The notes under the pieces are model-generated. The model was not told the DNA's origin and did no database searches. It saw only the letters and a list, made by a program, of their open reading frames with translations. From positions 62,001-126,000 of the forward strand of contig JANNIH010000088.1 in the NCBI GenBank assembly GCA_031404815.1: a DNA stretch of 64,000 nucleotides. Reading direction: 5' to 3'. This DNA is from DASYKS01 sp031404815. Lineage in GTDB: Bacteria > Acidobacteriota > Thermoanaerobaculia > Multivoradales > UBA5704. Shown one piece after another: positions 15,137 through 22,427 of the stretch; position 1 is the first letter of the stretch, and every line of letters begins with the position of its first letter. Position numbers and translations under genes: made by a program.

Positions 15137-17020
15137 TTAAACGCCTTGAGCTTCCTCGGTAGCCTCCGTGGCCTCCGTGTTCTCCGCGGTATCCTCAGCC
15201 GGCGACGAATCCGCCCCGCCGCCATCCACGCCTTCTTCGGCGTCGGCCGCATCCGCCCCGGCGCCACGCTTCCCTTCGGGCTCCTCGCTCGGCTTGACGA
15301 CACCGGCTCGGATCGCCGCTTCGCGCGTGGACTTACCGGCATCCGCCGCGCGCCGGGTCGCATCGTCTTTGAGCGAATCGAGCTCTTCGCCACTCGGCTG
15401 CGACACACCGTGAAGTGAGAGACCGACCTTCTTGTCCCCCTCCTCGATGCGCAGGATGCGCGCGCGCACCCATTCGCCGACCGCGAAGCGATCTTCCAGA
15501 CGCTGCCCCTGCACCACGTCGATCTCGCTCACGTGAGCCAGACCTTCGAGGCCGTTGTAAATATCGATGAACAGGCCGAAGTCGGTCACGTTCACCACCC
15601 GGCCGTCGAGCACATCGCCCACCCGGTGACCGTCCGCGAAGTCGTCCCACTCGTTCGGCATGAACTCCTTGAGCGAGAGGGAGACGCGCTGATTGTCGAC
15701 ATCAATGTTGATGATCCGAGCCTTGACCGAGTCGCCCTTCTTGAGCACTTCGCTCGGGTGCTTGACCCGCTTCGTCCAGCTCATGTCCGAGACGTGGATC
15801 AGGCCGTCGATGCCGTCGGTGATCTCGACGAAGGCGCCGAACTCGGTGAGATTGCGGACCTTCCCTTCGGTCACGCTGCCCACGGGATGGCTGTCGGCCA
15901 GCTCCTCCCACGGGTTGCGCTCGGTCTGGCGCAGCGACAGAGAGATCCGCCGCTGGTCCATGTCGAGCTCGGAGACGATCGCCGCCACTTCGTGACCGAC
16001 TTCGAGGATCTTCGCCGGGTTCACGACCTTCTTGGTCCACGACATCTCGCTCACGTGGATCAACCCTTCGACACCCTCTTCGATCTCGACGAACGCGCCG
16101 TAATCGACCAACGAGACGACCCGGCCCGAGACCCGCGAGCCGATCGGGTATTTCTTGTCGACCAGGTGCCACGGATCTTCGGAGCGCTGCTTGTAGCCGA
16201 GCGAAACGCGCTCGGTCTCGGGGTCGAACTTCAAGACCACGATCTCGATCTCGTCGCCGACCTTGAAGTGCTCGGAGGGGTGGTTGACCCGACCCCACGA
16301 GATGTCGGTGATGTGCAGCAGCCCGTCGATGCCGCCCAGATCGACGAACACGCCATAGTCCGTGATGTTCTTGACGATACCGGGCAAGCGCGCCCCTTCT
16401 TCCAACCGCTTGAGCGTCTCGGTCTTCTTCTTCTCGAGCTCTTTCTCGAGCACGGCCTTCCTCGACAGCACGATGTTGTTGCGCCGACGATCCAGGCTGA
16501 TGACCTTGAACTCGAGCTCCATGCCGCGCAGCGCTTCCAGGTTCTTTACCGGCTTGATGTCGACCAGCGAGCCGGGGAGGAAAGCGCGCAAACCGACATC
16601 GACCGTTAGCCCGCCCTTGATCCGCTCGATCACCCGTCCCTTGATCACGCGGCCCTCTTTGAACGCGCGATCGACCTCGGTCCAGCGGCGCATGCGCAGG
16701 GCCTTGGTGTGGGAGAGGAGGACATGCCCCTCTTGGTCTTCGGTCTTTTCCAGCAGCACGTCGACTTCGTCGCCGACGCTGACGGAGAGCTTGCCGTCGC
16801 GGTCGAGAAACTCGTCAATGGGGACCAGACCCTCGGACTTGTAGCCGACATCGACGATCACCGAGTTGGCGGTGACGCCGATGACGCGCCCGGGGACGAT
16901 TTCGCCCTCGGTCAAGTTCCGCATGCTCTCGTCGTAGAGCGCCAGGAGCGCCTGGTAATCCAACTCCTGGTCGGTTGTGGACTCAGCGGTAAGCTGGTCC
17001 TGGTCAAAATGAGACGGCAT
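15137..17020 (-). CDS. rpsA: 30S ribosomal protein S1
   Basis: A 627-residue protein with six S1 RNA-binding repeats. The first begins near residue 39 (GEIVPGRVIGVT), and the later ones carry repeated GVFVDLGGIDGLLHITDISW and GAFVEIEEGVEGLIHVSEMSW type cores. A 90-residue acidic and Ala/Glu-rich tail follows. S1 brings structured mRNAs to the 30S subunit. The ATG at 17020 has AGGAGGT ten bases upstream, one of the strongest ribosome binding sites in the window, fitting a highly expressed gene. The 165 bp between it and the next gene hold its promoter region. A hairpin lies downstream before the HU/IHF gene. Confidence 0.95.
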   Translation of the reverse strand: MPSHFDQDQLTAESTTDQELDYQALLALYDESMRNLTEGEIVPGRVIGVTANSVIVDVGYKSEGLVPIDEFLDRDGKLSVSVGDEVDVLLEKTEDQEGHVLLSHTKALRMRRWTEVDRAFKEGRVIKGRVIERIKGGLTVDVGLRAFLPGSLVDIKPVKNLEALRGMELEFKVISLDRRRNNIVLSRKAVLEKELEKKKTETLKRLEEGARLPGIVKNITDYGVFVDLGGIDGLLHITDISWGRVNHPSEHFKVGDEIEIVVLKFDPETERVSLGYKQRSEDPWHLVDKKYPIGSRVSGRVVSLVDYGAFVEIEEGVEGLIHVSEMSWTKKVVNPAKILEVGHEVAAIVSELDMDQRRISLSLRQTERNPWEELADSHPVGSVTEGKVRNLTEFGAFVEITDGIDGLIHVSDMSWTKRVKHPSEVLKKGDSVKARIINIDVDNQRVSLSLKEFMPNEWDDFADGHRVGDVLDGRVVNVTDFGLFIDIYNGLEGLAHVSEIDVVQGQRLEDRFAVGEWVRARILRIEEGDKKVGLSLHGVSQPSGEELDSLKDDATRRAADAGKSTREAAIRAGVVKPSEEPEGKRGAGADAADAEEGVDGGGADSSPAEDTAENTEATEATEEAQGV

Positions 17021-17184
17021 AAGGGGTGCTACCTCCTTGGTATTTGGATTCAGGCGGAAGCGGCACGCCTGTTGAGGCAAGGGTGGGGGCTCCGAGCTCA
17101 ACGGAACTCTAACTCGTCGGAATCTCGGGCGACCGAGTATAGGTGCCGGGACTTCAAGGTGTCAATCCTCTGGAGGCGGCCTTC

Positions 17185-17616
17185 TTAAGTCCCCGCGCTC
17201 TCCGGCGGAAACGGCCGCGGCCGACGCAATGCCACCGCCAGGTGCGCCGCCTCGAATGTGCGAACGATCGCACCGGATGCGACCCGATAGGTTTCGCCAT
17301 CGCGCGAAAGACTCGGCACGTCCGCGCACCCACCCTGAACGAGCACCAACGCGCAACCGCGGAAGTGCTCGCGCAGCAGGTCGCGCAGCACAGGAGCGCC
17401 CTGCATCGGTTTGACCGCCACGCTCCGCCCGCCGCCGACCGAAACCGCCCGAAGCACCCCCTCCGCCGCCGCCGCTTCGAGGCTCGACGGCAGAGGTGTG
17501 GTGACCTCGTCGAATTCGAGCCAGCCGATGCGCAAATCGAGCGAGCGGGCGGCCGCGAACAGCGGCGCAAACTCCGCAGCCCTCTGTTCGACCCGCAATA
17601 GGTGCGGCGTTTTCAT
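17185..17616 (-). CDS. Conserved-looking hypothetical protein
   Basis: A 143-residue protein from an ATG at 17616 with AGGAG nine bases upstream. It is a mixed alpha/beta sequence with no signal peptide or membrane segment, an LRIGWLEFDEV strand region near the N-terminus and a VLVQGGCADVPSL block in the second half. I cannot assign a family. It reads away from the Hsp20 gene (divergent) and towards rpsA. The 200 bp to the Hsp20 start (17617-17816) must hold promoters for both directions; no clear box stands out. Confidence 0.6.
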   Translation of the reverse strand: MKTPHLLRVEQRAAEFAPLFAAARSLDLRIGWLEFDEVTTPLPSSLEAAAAEGVLRAVSVGGGRSVAVKPMQGAPVLRDLLREHFRGCALVLVQGGCADVPSLSRDGETYRVASGAIVRTFEAAHLAVALRRPRPFPPESAGT

Positions 17617-17816
17617 GCGCTCTCGCTCCTCTGGCTTTCTGCCGTCCGACCTGTCGGGTGGGAACGCAGCATAGCGCGCCCCTTCCCTACCTCGACAGCC
17701 GGCTCCGGCCCTACCCATTTTCGAACGGCTCCCGCCCCGAGGGGTGTCGCCCCGGCGCTTCGGTCTCGGTAAGTTAGGCATCAAAGGACGGCGACACTCA
17801 CCGAAAGGAGCCCCCC

Positions 17817-18146
17817 ATGTTGGATTTCCAGAAGCAGGCCCTCGGCGGCGGCGACCCGGAAGCTTGGACTCCGAACGTGGATGTCCATGAAAAAGACGGT
17901 GAGTTGATCGTCACGGCTGAATTGCAGGACTTCGCGATGCGCGACGTCCATGTCGCGATCGACCACGGCGATCTGGTCCTCGACGGCGACGGTTGGGACG
18001 AGACGGATCCTGGCCGCGAACGGTACGAGCACTTGCATGCGCGTCTCCCGCTCCCCTTCGCCGTCGAGCCCGACCGGGTCGCCGCGCGGTTTGATCACGG
18101 CGTGCTCGAAGTCCATCTCCCGTTCAAACCGGGAGCCGGCAGCTGA
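17817..18146 (+). CDS. Small heat-shock protein (Hsp20/alpha-crystallin)
   Basis: A compact 109-residue Hsp20. The alpha-crystallin domain starts at WTPNVDVHEKDGELIVTAEL and continues through VHVAIDHGDLVLDG to a VLEVHLPF end. The usual C-terminal I-x-I motif is not evident, and the N-terminal arm is very short. Such proteins hold unfolding proteins in an ATP-independent way. AAAGGAG lies seven bases before the ATG. The gene is alone; repeat array 3 begins about 50 bp after its stop. Confidence 0.9.
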   Translation: MLDFQKQALGGGDPEAWTPNVDVHEKDGELIVTAELQDFAMRDVHVAIDHGDLVLDGDGWDETDPGRERYEHLHARLPLPFAVEPDRVAARFDHGVLEVHLPFKPGAGS

Positions 18147-18198
18147 AAGCCGCTTTCGGCGGCCCAGAGCCCAGCCACGCCTCCGAACCTCCGATTCC

Positions 18199-18430
18199 GA
18201 GCTGTAGAGCGGCTATCCGAGCTGGATAGCGGCGATACGAAGCGCGTTAGCCGCTATCGACCGCCGATAGCCGCTATCCCTGAGGCGATAGCCGCGATAC
18301 GGAGCGAATAGCCGCTATCCTGGAGGCGATAGCCGTTATACGGAGCGGATAGCCGCTATACGGAGGGCGATAGTCGCTTTCCAGCAGCGATAGCCGCTCT
18401 ACGGAGCCGATAGCGGCTATCCGACGGCGA
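18199..18430. repeat. Repeat array 3: about 12 units of 20-21 bp with a GATAGC-N-GCTATC dyad
   Basis: The stretch is built of units such as GGAGCGGATAGCCGCTATAC. Each carries a 13-bp odd palindrome GATAGC[C/G]GCTATC or a close variant. Unit ends alternate between ATCC and ATAC, giving a higher-order repeat of about 41 bp. Units vary between 20 and 21 bp, so the register is less strict than in the two other arrays. It fills most of the space between the Hsp20 gene and the ATPase gene (18147-18558). The rest of that gap holds a possible TATACT -10 box at 18531. Confidence 0.85.
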
Positions 18431-18558
18431 TGGCGCCCCTCGGAGCCTGCGAGCCGATTCTCGCGGCGCCGACGCGATTGCCCGAAAGGAGAACCTATAG
18501 GGCGTGGCCAATTCTAAGAACGCGAACCGGTATACTTATTCACGAGCACCAGCCCACT

Positions 18559-19995
18559 ATGTTGACCCGATTCAAGGTTTCCGGCTTCAAGAACCTGGTA
18601 GACGTCGACGTACGCTTCGGCCCCTTCACCTGCATCGCGGGTCCGAACGGGGTCGGCAAGTCCAACCTCTTCGACGCCATTCGATTCTTGGGCGCGCTCG
18701 CCGACAAGTCCCTGTTGGAGGCGGCGCTCTCCGTGCGAAGCGAGGGCGGGGCCGGTGGTGATCCGCGGGCGATCTTCTTTCGCGTCGGCGAGCAGACCAC
18801 ACCGACCATGAGCTTCGAAGCGGAGATGATCGTTCCCCGCGAAGGAGTGGACGATCTGGGTCAGCCTGCCAAAGCGGCCATCACCTTTCTCCGCTATGGG
18901 CTCGATCTGGAGCTGCAGAAGGGCGAGATCAAGATCCGCCGAGAGAGCCTCGATTATATTTCCCAGAGCACGGCGAAGGGCGAGCTCAAATTCCCCCATA
19001 CGGCAGCTTGGCGTCGCTCCGCGATCGCCGGAAAGCGCTCGGCGCCTTTCATTTCGACCGAGGGAGGCCAGGTCCGGCTGCACACCGACATGGGCGAAGG
19101 CTACAAGGGAGGGGGCCGGCCGCGGCCCTACGTCGCCGATCGCCTGCCGCGGACCGTCCTGTCGGACGCGAACGCCGCTGACAGCGCGACCACCGTCCTC
19201 GCACGTCGAGAGATGCAGTCGTGGCGCATCTTGCAGCTCGAACCCTCCGCTCTGCGCACTTCGGACCCCTATTCGGCACTTCGCTCCATCGCATCGAACG
19301 GCGCCCACGTCCCCGCAACACTCGCCCGTCTCGCCGGAATCGTGCCCGGTGGTGGACCGAGAACCACAAAAGATCCGGATGCGGTATTTGCTCAGGTCGC
19401 CAATCGTCTTTCGCAACTGATCGATGGCGTCCGCTCCGTCCGGATCGAGGCGGATGACCGGAGAGAGCTGCTTACCTTGATCTTGACGGATGAAACCGGA
19501 ACGGAGCACGAAGCTCGGGCACTGTCGGACGGCACCCTACGATTTATTGCGCTAGGAGTCCTGGAGACCGATCCCGAGGCGACGGGCGTGCTTTGCTTCG
19601 AAGAACCGGAGAATGGTATCCATCCGGAACGGATCCCGGCGATGCGCGACCTGCTTGAAGACATCGCCGTCGATCCCGAGCTTCCGATCGGTGAGGACAA
19701 TCCGCTCCGCCAGGTGATCGTCAACTCGCATTCCCCTGCGGTCATCGAAGAAGTCACCCCGGACGATCTCCTGATGGCCACGACGAGATACGTCCACGGG
19801 GACCAGGGCCCCAGCCGGAGACCCGATTTCCGGGCGGTCGAAGGCACCTGGCGATCGAAAGCCGGCGAAACAGCCGTTCCGCTTGCAACGATTCACGCCC
19901 TGTTGGACCCCATGAGACGGCGCCGCAACGTCGAGCCGAAAAAGCCCCGCGTGCTCGATTTCCGGGATCCCGAGCAGCTCCTTCTGCTCTCGTAA
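18559..19995 (+). CDS. ABC-type AAA ATPase of the OLD/RecF-like class (probable defence protein)
   Basis: A 478-residue ATPase. It opens MLTRFKVSGFKNL, a typical SMC/RecF/OLD start, with Walker A GPNGVGKSN at 28-36. A long variable insertion follows, then the signature-like LSDGTLRF at about 322-329, Walker B VLCFEEPE at about 344-351 and the NSHSP switch histidine at about 389-393. This is the AAA_21 type of ATPase that partners a TOPRIM nuclease in OLD, PARIS and related anti-phage systems. The next gene, four bases downstream, encodes a TOPRIM-like protein. The ATG at 18559 has no Shine-Dalgarno sequence but lies about 16 nt from a plausible start point below TATACT (18531). The sensor role is an inference from system type. 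Confidence 0.82.
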   Translation: MLTRFKVSGFKNLVDVDVRFGPFTCIAGPNGVGKSNLFDAIRFLGALADKSLLEAALSVRSEGGAGGDPRAIFFRVGEQTTPTMSFEAEMIVPREGVDDLGQPAKAAITFLRYGLDLELQKGEIKIRRESLDYISQSTAKGELKFPHTAAWRRSAIAGKRSAPFISTEGGQVRLHTDMGEGYKGGGRPRPYVADRLPRTVLSDANAADSATTVLARREMQSWRILQLEPSALRTSDPYSALRSIASNGAHVPATLARLAGIVPGGGPRTTKDPDAVFAQVANRLSQLIDGVRSVRIEADDRRELLTLILTDETGTEHEARALSDGTLRFIALGVLETDPEATGVLCFEEPENGIHPERIPAMRDLLEDIAVDPELPIGEDNPLRQVIVNSHSPAVIEEVTPDDLLMATTRYVHGDQGPSRRPDFRAVEGTWRSKAGETAVPLATIHALLDPMRRRRNVEPKKPRVLDFRDPEQLLLLS

Positions 19996-19999
19996 ATCC

Positions 20000-20614
20000 G
20001 TGCTGCGAACAACCCTCCTGGCCGAAGGGCCTGGCGATCGCGCCCTTGTGCCTCTACTCCGCTGGCTGCTGGAGAAGCACTGGCATTCCGATTTCGCCGA
20101 GCCTCAGTTCGCTATGACCTCGACGCGAAACCTGGCCGAGCGCATTCAAAGCGTGGTGAGGGAGTACCCCTGCGAGCTGCTGCTCGTTCATCGAGATGCG
20201 GACAAGCCCGATCGGGGCACGCGCGAGCGAGACATCTTGGACGCCGCGGCCTCGGCCGGGGTCTTGCGGACGCCCATCGTCTGCCTCATTCCGGTGCGAG
20301 AGACGGAAGCGTGGCTACTCCTCGAAGAGCGAGCGATTCGACAGGCCGCCGGTCATCCTAACGGTCGTCGAGACCTCGGCCTACCGCCGCTCTCCGAAAT
20401 TGAAGCGACCAACCAGCCGAAAGAACGGCTCAAGAAAGCTCTGGTCGAAGCCGCCGAGTTGAGCGGTCGGCGGCTCAAGAAGTTCCGCCTCGAAGTGGCG
20501 GTTTCCCGGATCGCCGAGCTGATGAACCCCATGCTCCTGCGCCAACTTCCCGCCTTCTCAGCTTTTGAAAGGGATCTCTCCGCGAGCCTCTCCCAGATCG
20601 AAAACCTCAGGTAG
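20000..20614 (+). CDS. DUF4276/TOPRIM-like protein paired with the ATPase (probable nuclease effector)
   Basis: A 204-residue protein from a GTG at 20000, four bases after the ATPase stop. LLAEGPGDRALVPLL puts an acidic residue (Glu9) where TOPRIM folds keep their catalytic glutamate. LLVHRDADKP supplies the D-x-D pair (Asp66, Asp68), and PVRETEAWLL is a DUF4276-type block. Split ATPase plus TOPRIM pairs include PARIS (AriA/AriB), AbiL and split OLD; the effector cuts nucleic acid, for example tRNA, once released by the ATPase. Which of these it resembles most needs a profile search. The catalytic residues named are visible in the sequence; activity is inferred. Confidence 0.72.
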   Translation: MLRTTLLAEGPGDRALVPLLRWLLEKHWHSDFAEPQFAMTSTRNLAERIQSVVREYPCELLLVHRDADKPDRGTRERDILDAAASAGVLRTPIVCLIPVRETEAWLLLEERAIRQAAGHPNGRRDLGLPPLSEIEATNQPKERLKKALVEAAELSGRRLKKFRLEVAVSRIAELMNPMLLRQLPAFSAFERDLSASLSQIENLR

Positions 20615-20652
20615 TCGTCGGACCAGCGTACGACGCTGCGCGACGCTCCAAA

Positions 20653-20862
20653 CTACCGTCCTCCATCGGTGACCACCTCCTGCGCCGAAAGACCGGTGAA
20701 CACATCGTCCGGGTTCAAACCGAGCCAGGGGTCGGAACTCGGGGTGAGGAACAGGTCCTCATAAACCCGCTCGTTGAAGGCATCGAGATCGATCGTGTCG
20801 GCTTCGTTCGCGAACCAGTCGTAGCGCGCCGCATCCGCGAACCTGCGGATTCCCTTACGCAA
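20653..20862 (-). pseudogene. C-terminal fragment of a paralogue of the 22.4-23.8 kb secreted protein
   Basis: Sixty-nine codons whose last part, TIDLDAFNERVYEDLFLT and SDPWLGLNPDDVFTGLSAQ, is nearly identical to the end of the protein at 22428-23792. Upstream of this the similarity fades (YDWFANEAD against HDWLAAEEYE) and there is no N-terminal part. It is best read as the surviving tail of a duplicated gene. It stands between the DUF4276 gene and the small secreted protein gene. Confidence 0.75.
20679..20796. repeat. 118-bp direct repeat, left copy
   Basis: Matches 22451-22568 with about four substitutions in 118 bp. It lies inside the C-terminal paralogue fragment. Together the two copies bracket a 1.65-kb segment with two secreted-protein genes. 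Confidence 0.85.
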
Positions 20863-20942
20863 TCACGGTTCAGGCCCTTCGCTGCACACCTTCTTGTAGG
20901 GCCGCCGAATACCCGGTTGCCTGCGTGTTCGAGGAGGTGTGC

Positions 20943-21314
20943 ATGATTCGCCCCCTGGCCCGTTGCGGTGGCTCCCGCTCTTCAATCCCCTGGCTCGCCG
21001 GCTTCGCCCTCTTGGCGCTGCTGTTCGGCCCGCACCCCGGCGCGGCGCAGACCCCCGGCTGGACTCAGCTCGATGTCACCTGGCCGGGCAGCCAGTTGGA
21101 TGCTCCCTACACAGGCAACGAGGGGACTGCCACATTCGACATCTACGTCAAGGACAACACCGGGAAGTTCGTCAAGAAGACGATCGAGCTGAAGATCGTG
21201 AAAGGGCGTAGCGCGATCCAGCACGCGTGCGACATCGCAATGAAGCTCGACGCCTGCATCAAGATGGGTTTCCAGTTCAGCTACACCAAGACCGACAACG
21301 GAATCACCATCTAG
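20943..21314 (+). CDS. Small secreted protein, cut short by an in-frame TAG
   Basis: The 123-residue product starts at an ATG with GAGGAGG upstream (20943). An N-terminal signal peptide (LAGFALLALLFGPHPGAAQ, cleavage about residue 36) is followed by a domain with ATFDIYVKDNTGK and RSAIQHACDIAMKLDAC. The domain resembles the N-terminal part of the next gene product (DLCDAAGNKV and SAAERMKTAINML), so the two are likely distant paralogues secreted together. The frame stops at TAG 21312-21314 but continues coding-like for 40 more codons to a TGA at 21435, so either a recent nonsense mutation or readthrough has to be considered. Function unknown. Confidence 0.7.
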   Translation: MIRPLARCGGSRSSIPWLAGFALLALLFGPHPGAAQTPGWTQLDVTWPGSQLDAPYTGNEGTATFDIYVKDNTGKFVKKTIELKIVKGRSAIQHACDIAMKLDACIKMGFQFSYTKTDNGITI

Positions 21315-21437
21315 CCGACCGATGCAGGCGCCGACCCGGATAAGGAGGGGAGCCCGAAGAAGTACCCGCCGGACGAGGCAGGCAAGCCGAAGGTCAAAAT
21401 GAAGGTCGTCAAAGAAACTCATCCGGTGAAGAAGTGA
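21315..21437 (+). pseudogene. In-frame continuation of the small secreted protein after the TAG
   Basis: Forty codons in the same frame as the preceding gene, charged and Lys/Pro-rich (PTDAGADPDKEG, KPKVKMKVVKE), ending in TGA at 21435. Codon use is normal for the region. The position matches the Lys-rich part of the paralogue downstream (KKEGKKRHGHLKVYNGKK). This supports the view that the intact protein was about 164 residues. Confidence 0.6.
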
Positions 21438-21460
21438 CGGCTCGCCCGAGAGGAAACCCC

Positions 21461-22324
21461 ATGATGAAAAATCGAATCTTCGTCTCCCTCCTCGCCTCGG
21501 GCGTTCTCGCGTGGCTCGGCGCTGCGCCCCTCAAAGCTCAGACCCAGCAGACGCGGATCACCATAGCGGTCGAATGCGGTGCCCAGGGCGTCGTCGATCA
21601 GGATTGGACGATCGAGTTCGACCTGTGCGACGCCGCGGGCAACAAGGTCAATACCAAGGGACCGATCAAGGTTTCAGTCCCCGACGGAACCGGCTCGCGC
21701 TCGGCTGCCGAGCGGATGAAAACGGCCATCAACATGCTCGCCGAAGAAGCAGCCTGCCGCGAAGAGACGACGCACAAGAAGTACGGCGGCGACACCGGCA
21801 AGCTGAAGGCCGAGGATCTCGTGCTCAAGGGAGGCCACACGATCAAGAACGTGGTCACCAAGAAGGAGGGCAAGAAGAGGCACGGCCACCTGAAGGTCTA
21901 CAACGGCAAGAAGCGGATCAATAACCAGCTCACCGGCAACCTGGCCCGGGAGTCCGGCCTCGACGAGGCGCGCATCGCGGGCCTGCCATCGGCGGTGATC
22001 ATGGTCGGCCGCAGCAACGTCGCCTGGTACGGGGTCGAGGTCCTGCTCACCGTCCTCAATCCCGACGGCACGACCACCGAACTCGACTATGTGACGACCT
22101 TCCCGGGGACCGACACTCCCACCCAGGTCACGACGGCGATCGGCCTTTGGGCACAGTCGCAAGGCATCCCGGTCGACTATCCGACCGCATCGAGCGTACG
22201 CCTGCTCTTCCCGCTTTCGGGCCTTGATGTCGAGACCTGGAGCTTCACCCTCTACCCGGCCGAGCCCGACGACGACAATCTGGTCGTACCCGTCCCCCGC
22301 TTCTCCAACTACAGCGCCAACTGA
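21461..22324 (+). CDS. Secreted protein of unknown function
   Basis: A 287-residue protein from ATG 21461 with AGAGGAAA upstream. The N-terminal signal peptide (VSLLASGVLAWLGAAPLKAQ, cleavage about residue 27) is followed by a domain similar to that of the upstream small secreted protein, a Lys-rich middle, and a beta-rich C-terminal half with WYGVEVLLTVLNPDG and DYVTTFPGTDTPTQ. No catalytic motif is seen. It could be a surface or extracellular binding protein. It lies convergent to the thioredoxin-like secreted protein, with a strong hairpin between, and inside the segment bracketed by the 118-bp repeats. Confidence 0.7.
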   Translation: MMKNRIFVSLLASGVLAWLGAAPLKAQTQQTRITIAVECGAQGVVDQDWTIEFDLCDAAGNKVNTKGPIKVSVPDGTGSRSAAERMKTAINMLAEEAACREETTHKKYGGDTGKLKAEDLVLKGGHTIKNVVTKKEGKKRHGHLKVYNGKKRINNQLTGNLARESGLDEARIAGLPSAVIMVGRSNVAWYGVEVLLTVLNPDGTTTELDYVTTFPGTDTPTQVTTAIGLWAQSQGIPVDYPTASSVRLLFPLSGLDVETWSFTLYPAEPDDDNLVVPVPRFSNYSAN

Positions 22325-22349
22325 AGTCTCCGCAGCATGGCTCGCGGCT

Positions 22350-22380
22350 CCCTCCGGCCCGATCGAATCGGGCCGGAGGG
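22350..22380 (+). terminator. Hairpin terminator between convergent genes
   Basis: CCCTCCGGCCCGAT and ATCGGGCCGGAGGG form a perfect 14-bp stem with a 3-nt loop (CGA), 25 bp after the secreted-protein stop. No U-run is present. It could serve both convergent genes. Confidence 0.6.
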
Positions 22381-22427
22381 CAGGTGGTTGCCGGGAGAGC
22401 AGCTTGCTGAGGCCGAAACGCTCGGAG

